A DNA stretch of 64,000 nt from Paralichthys olivaceus (lineage: Eukaryota; Chordata; Actinopteri; Pleuronectiformes; Paralichthyidae). Under the pieces are notes generated by a model, which worked only from the letters and a program-made list of their open reading frames with translations, was not told the origin of the DNA and searched no databases. Below are positions 60,901-64,000 of this stretch, piece by piece. Position 1 is the first letter of the stretch; each line of letters opens with the position of its first letter. The stretch spans positions 21,982,001 to 22,046,000 of the forward strand of contig NC_091093.1 in the NCBI RefSeq assembly GCF_024713975.1, given 5' to 3'. Made by a program: the position numbers and the translations under genes.

Positions 60901-63785
60901 TGCTTTGACCCTCACATACCTTCACATATTGAGCTGTGGTCGTTCAAGGACTGAAATCAAATCAAACGTTGAAATCAATTGTTAAACAGCAGCCATTATA
61001 TAGTTCCAATCTTTCTGTTTTTCAGAACACACATTTTTTATTTTAAGACTAAAGGAGCTTTTCCTTCTCTGTACAAACAAGTAGTTTTGGTGACTTGACC
61101 AAAGCTGATTGTAGTCCAAACTGTTACAGCACTAACTGTTGTTTATAGCACCGGTAGTTGAATCTTAATTCCAAATCAAAGGATGCCACTGCCAAAGAGG
61201 TCATGTGACTGTCCTGTGTGTCCTGTGGACAGAGAAACTTGAGATTTGTTTTTGGTTTGAATCTGAATCCATGAAGAATGTGAAGATTTTCCGATATTAA
61301 AAACTGCCCAGAGATAGACTGGTGACCTTTCCAGGGTGTATCCTGCCTCTTACCCGATGTCAGCTAGGATGGGCTCCCAAACAACCCTTAAGTGGTTAGC
61401 TGTATAGCTATTAATGGTATGATAACACATTTGGAGGATCATGCAGTTTTGTGGTGTTCACTTCTCTATTATTTATTATATTTTCAGGAAGGGTCAGCTG
61501 GACGTGCGAGAGCTGATATCTCTCTACCCTCTACTGCTGCCATCTTCCTCTTCTTTCACCCGGTGCCACCCTCCTCTCCATGAGTTTGCCGATCTCAACC
61601 ATCTGGCACAGGGCGACCAGGAGAAAGTGCTGCGGTGCAAGAGATTCCTCATCAGTTATTTGGGAGAGGTGAATGGATTAAAAATGAATGTCTTTACACT
61701 AGATTTTGCTGAGTTCAAATGATCGAGGTTCTTGCGACACTGTTTATGTATTACAAAAAGTTTTTCTTCTTCCTCTCACACAGGTACGAAGCACAGAGGT
61801 GGCTAATGGTTGCAGAGAGGATGTGGACACAGCACTGTTAAAGCTGTATGCTGAACAAGATCACGACAGCCTTCTAGACCTGGTAGCTTCAGACAATGCC
61901 TGCCTGCTGGCGGACAGCGTCCCATGGCTAGAAAAATATCACAAGTGTGTAATCCATCATTTTTTTACATGCTTCTTTTTAAGAATGAGTTTATATAATT
62001 GAAAATGTGTAAAAATCTGTGAATTTCAAAACTGGAATAGACACATGAAAATGGTTAAAGTGAAACAACACCCATTTATTTTGACTGCAGCTGGCTGAGC
62101 TTGTTAAATATCGTCTTGTGTGTTTGGTAAGGGGCTTTAAGCCTCATTCATTCTTCTTTCTGCCTCTCTTAGATATTATGCACTTGGGCTGCTCTATCAT
62201 TATAATGGTCAGGATTCAGCAGCACTTCAGGTGTGTATCCCTGCAAATTTGCCTATCTTTGATTCTTACAGAAGAATCAGCATGTTTAATAATTTGAGCT
62301 AATTCGTTTTTATGTTTGTGACAGTTGTGGATTCGTGTGGAAGATGGGGATCTGCAAGACTCTACAAGATCTGACCTTTATGAGTACATTGTGGACTTTC
62401 TCTGCTCCTGCTCCAATCTGGACCTTGTATGGAAGTATGCAGACTGGGCCCTGCTGAAGAATCCCACTGTAGGTTACCTGTGCATTAAATCGCCTCACTA
62501 ACTTGTGTAAAAGATTATTAGGGCCAGTCAACTTGGCATAAAGCTGATTTTTCTGATATTATGGAAATATTATTGTAGTAACCTTGCCTTTTCTTGTTTG
62601 TAGATAGGCATCCACATCTTTACTAAGAGACCTGTCAGTAAAGATCTGCCACAATTGAATTCTGACGATGTCATCACTTACCTGGGAAAGCACGGCCAGG
62701 CGCTGCTCCTTTATTTGGAGCACCTGGTGCTGGAGAGGAAGATACAGGTACAATAAAAGGATGAATTAGTGCGATATACCATGACCTGGATGACTGAGAA
62801 TCCCCACAGACATATTTCATCAAAGCAGCTTGAAATAAAAGTTAACCTTTTTCTTTCATGTTTGTGGAAGCAGAAAGAGAAGTTCCACACACACCTGGCT
62901 GTGTTGTACCTGCAGAGGGTCTTGTCACTGCTCTCACAGTCGCCCACAGATGAACAGCAGCTCAGCACTGCTAGAGACAGACTCCAGGCCCTACTCAGGG
63001 AGTCTAACCTCTACCGTGTACAGCTTCTTTTAGGTGAGACATGTCTGAAGATGACTGAAGAAGGATCTTTATGTCACTGTGCGAACTTATGAAAGCTGTA
63101 CTATTTCTATTATGTAGTGACTAAGTTGTTCTTGGGTTTAGCGTTTTAGGGTCATAGTATAATCAATAATTGTGTCGGCCTAAATGCAATGCAGGCTTAA
63201 GTGCAGTTCTGGGTGAAAAGGAAATCCTCCAAAGCTTTATGACTTTATTCATAATTGGCTTATAAAGTCATAGTGCAGGTTTCAACCGCTGATGTTTTGT
63301 GCTCTCTGCTCTGCTTAGGTAAGATGGACAACTGTGAACAACTGCTGCTAGAGCGTGCAACACTACATGGAAAACTGGAGGAGCACGATAAAGCTCTGCA
63401 CATACTGGTGCACAAGCTCAGAGACTTCCCTTCCGCCGAGGCCTTCTGTATATGGGCATCGTCTTGTCGGGACTCCGCTTATCAACAGCAGCTGTTTCAC
63501 ATGCTCTTAGGAGTTTATCTCGACGGGAGCCGTCCTGGAAAATCCGAGACTGCAGCGGGAGGTGGCAGTGGAGACTTGGAGATGGCAGCGGTTGACCTCT
63601 TAAATCGCCACGGCGAGGTGTTCGATGCCGCCCGTGTCCTTCGCATTCTCCCAGAAGGCTGGTCGATGCAGCTGCTGCGGCCCTTTCTGGGTCGAGCGGT
63701 CCGGGCCAGTATGCACGCCTGCCGCACCTCCCAGATTGCTCTGGGGCTTGCCCACTCTGAAAACCTTCAACTGCTGCATGACAGG
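57905..63785 (+). CDS. tgfbrap1: TGF-beta receptor-associated protein 1 / Vps3, CORVET subunit (3' partial)
   Basis: Eleven coding exons: 57905-58601, 59186-59380, 60292-60446, 60632-60714, 61488-61668, 61784-61944, 62173-62230, 62325-62468, 62604-62747, 62874-63033, 63319-63785. All phases agree and give 815 codons of an expected roughly 860. The start ATG reads MSVKAFELVPAVERDLLMGDK, as in orthologues (MSIKAFTLVSAVERELLMGDK, from memory of human). An N-terminal CNH beta-propeller covers about residues 20-300, including CIECCGKHLYVGTNDCF and VYEDRVQLVKEV. A clathrin-repeat alpha-solenoid follows (GQLDVRELISLYPLLLP, TALLKLYAEQDHDSLLDLV, LHGKLEEHDKALHILVHKL). The C-terminal Vps39-type zinc-binding segment should be in the next exon, beyond the window. 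The protein tethers early endosomes as the Rab5-binding arm of CORVET. Confidence 0.95.
59795..60001 (+). mobile_element. tRNA-derived SINE, degenerate, tgfbrap1 intron
   Basis: The tRNA-like head is decayed ('aaactcacctagtagag' for the A box and 'caggtttgctcctgatcc' for the B box). The body 'ccctttgctgcgtatctgtcccc' and the tail 'tgtcctgtctaaaatataaaggcaaaat', ending in an A-rich run, are familiar from abundant teleost SINE copies. Confidence 0.6.
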
Positions 63786-64000
63786 GTGAGACATGCATAA
63801 CATATTGAATGATATAATTTGCAAATTAGATTAATAAAAGCATGTGTAGTTTAACATGCTAGAATTAAAAACTACAGTTTTTGTTATATGAGGTGCAATA
63901 ATAACAATTATTAAAATGTCTTATTACCGACTCATTCCTTTCCCAATAGATGAAACAATCTTGAATTATTAACCTAAAGGTACAGTGTGTAGAACTTAGT
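63786..64000. other. tgfbrap1 intron start and edge of window
   Basis: After the donor AGG|GTGAGA at 63785/63786 the DNA is AT-rich. A pyrimidine-rich acceptor-like site (cattcctttcccaatag) ends at 63949 and is followed by ATG AAA CAA TCT TGA. The edge holds the start of a MITE. Confidence 0.5.
63975..64000 (+). mobile_element. Left end of the MITE family seen in grtp1
   Basis: TAAAGGTACAGTGTGTAGAA matches the left terminal repeat at 33432-33451; the rest is cut by the window edge. Confidence 0.6.

Noticed and set aside
63418-63798. 126-aa minus-strand ORF
   Set aside because: Antisense of tgfbrap1 exon 63319-63785.

Overview
The window is vertebrate nuclear DNA, almost certainly from a teleost fish and probably a percomorph. 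The evidence is multi-exon genes with canonical splice sites, dense CA/GT microsatellites, several teleost-type interspersed repeats, and proteins that align end to end, by memory, with vertebrate 13q34 genes. I read eight protein-coding genes by joining exons at GT-AG sites (plus one GC-AG and one AT-AC intron) with matching phase. Six reconstruct completely: tmco3 674 aa, dcun1d2 259 aa, adprhl1 358 or 1054 aa, grtp1 352 aa, lamp1 415 aa, cul4a 757 aa. All fall within a few residues of the human lengths I remember, apart from grtp1, which is about 16 residues longer, and the long adprhl1 form. Two genes are cut by the window edges: atp4b (last two exons) and tgfbrap1 (all but the last coding exon).

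Layout, left to right: atp4b 3' end (+, 568-1059); tmco3 (-, 3631-8489) converging on it; a GC-rich promoter zone (10.56-11.63 kb) between divergent tmco3 and dcun1d2; dcun1d2 (+, 11628-15154); adprhl1 (+, 18950-25842) with a short form ending at 21987 and a long form using a 2.1 kb terminal exon; grtp1 (+, 29334-36521); lamp1 (-, 38145-44427) converging on grtp1; cul4a (-, 48148-54831) in tandem upstream of lamp1; tgfbrap1 (+, 57905 to beyond the edge), head to head with cul4a. Order and relative orientation match the human block ATP4B-TMCO3-DCUN1D2-ADPRHL1-GRTP1-LAMP1-CUL4A, except that TFDP1 is absent between atp4b and tmco3, and tgfbrap1 occupies the place PCID2 has next to human CUL4A.

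The genes are not an operon, but some share biology. lamp1 and tgfbrap1 (CORVET subunit Vps3), and possibly the TBC protein grtp1, act in the endolysosomal route. dcun1d2 is a cullin-neddylation co-E3 and cul4a is a cullin. atp4b is the beta subunit of the gastric proton pump. adprhl1 is a cardiac ADP-ribosylhydrolase-like pseudoenzyme.

I found no prokaryote-like system, CRISPR array, rRNA or tRNA gene. The most interesting points concern RNA processing: a stop codon overlapping a 5' splice site that selects between short and long adprhl1; a minor-spliceosome AT-AC intron in cul4a; a GC-AG intron in dcun1d2; GT microsatellites abutting splice sites; and inverted transposon copies flanking grtp1 exons 5-6. 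Coordinates come from reading the sequence by eye; no alignment or expression data were available.
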